A stretch of 5,691 nucleotides of DNA from an archaeon (GTDB lineage Archaea > Nanobdellota > Nanobdellia > SCGC-AAA011-G17 > GW2011-AR18), in contig JAHFKM010000054.1 of NCBI GenBank assembly GCA_023245385.1, forward strand, positions 1 through 5,691. Direction: 5' to 3'. Below are positions 5,446 through 5,691 of the stretch, piece by piece. The notes beneath the pieces were generated by a model. It was not told the DNA's origin. It ran no database searches and was given only the letters and a program-made list of their open reading frames with translations. The position numbers and the translations under genes were made by a program. Within the stretch, counting starts at the first letter, position 1. Each line of letters starts with the position of its first letter.

Positions 5446-5691
5446 ATGTCAAAAGAATTTGGAGATTTAGAATTTACGACGACGAAAGAGATTCTTGTTT
5501 CAGAGAAAATAGCGGATCAGGTCATTGGTCAGGATGAGGCGTTAAATATTGTTAAGAAAGCGTCCTTACAGCGAAGGCATGTTCTTTTGATTGGGTATCC
5601 TGGTACTGGGAAATCTTTACTTGGTCAGGCCTTGGCAGGGTTGCTTCCAAAAGAAAAGTTAGTTGATATTCTTTCATTTCATAATGATGCT
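5446..5691 (+). CDS. lonB: Archaeal LonB-type ATP-dependent protease, N-terminal fragment (runs off the right edge)
   Basis: Membrane-bound AAA+ Ser/Lys protease that degrades unfolded and regulatory proteins in archaea. The first 82 codons are visible, of about 620-700 in the family. Typical LonB N-terminal features: IADQVIGQDEALNIVKKA (residues 22-39), the conserved box before the P-loop, then QRRHVLLIG and Walker A GYPGTGKS (50-57, K56), followed by LLGQALAGLLP. Unlike bacterial Lon there is no long N-terminal substrate-binding domain: the ATPase begins within 25 residues, as in archaeal LonB. The two membrane helices inserted in the AAA domain and the Ser-Lys protease domain lie outside the window. 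A TAA at 5410-5412 closes the frame upstream and no other ATG, GTG or TTG lies between, so the start at 5446 is firm. Confidence 0.93.
   Translation, partial: MSKEFGDLEFTTTKEILVSEKIADQVIGQDEALNIVKKASLQRRHVLLIGYPGTGKSLLGQALAGLLPKEKLVDILSFHNDA

Noticed and set aside
1..5691. CRISPR arrays, tRNA or rRNA genes, insertion sequences, inteins.
   Set aside because: No regularly spaced repeats, no cloverleaf or rRNA signature, no transposase or terminal repeats, and no splicing-junction residues were seen in the visible coding regions.

Overview
The window is archaeal. It carries both subunits of the archaea-specific D-family DNA polymerase (small subunit DP1 complete, large subunit DP2 as its N-terminal part), an Orc1/Cdc6 initiator and the start of an archaeal-type LonB protease, and its promoters look like TATA boxes. 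PolD points to a lineage outside the classical Crenarchaeota. AT-rich intergenic DNA, overlapping genes and small genes would suit a DPANN or other euryarchaeal-type genome, but the exact lineage cannot be read from this sequence.

Layout: positions 1-4380 are one leftward operon with overlapping genes, cdc6/orc1 (4380-3166), polB/DP1 (3169-1544) and polC/DP2 (1544 to beyond position 1). Positions 4381-4870 hold no convincing gene and have the anatomy of a replication origin. A 28-bp origin recognition box (ORB) lies beside cdc6. A very AT-rich core carries a 10-bp inverted repeat and short A/T repeats. A second ORB in opposite orientation, with a shorter third copy, lies on the right. Positions 4871-5691 hold three rightward genes: a 63-aa two-helix membrane protein of unknown function, an 86-aa PRC-barrel protein, and the first 82 codons of lonB.

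How it works together: Cdc6/Orc1 should bind the ORBs, open the AT-rich core and load the helicase, and the PolD subunits from the same operon then form the replicase. One ORB covers the expected cdc6 transcription start, so autoregulation of the operon is plausible. All genes read away from the putative origin.

The main oddity is composition. The left operon ends its pyrimidine codons almost entirely in C, the right genes almost entirely in T. The plus strand is therefore G>C on both sides, and the skew does not switch sign at the putative origin as would be expected.
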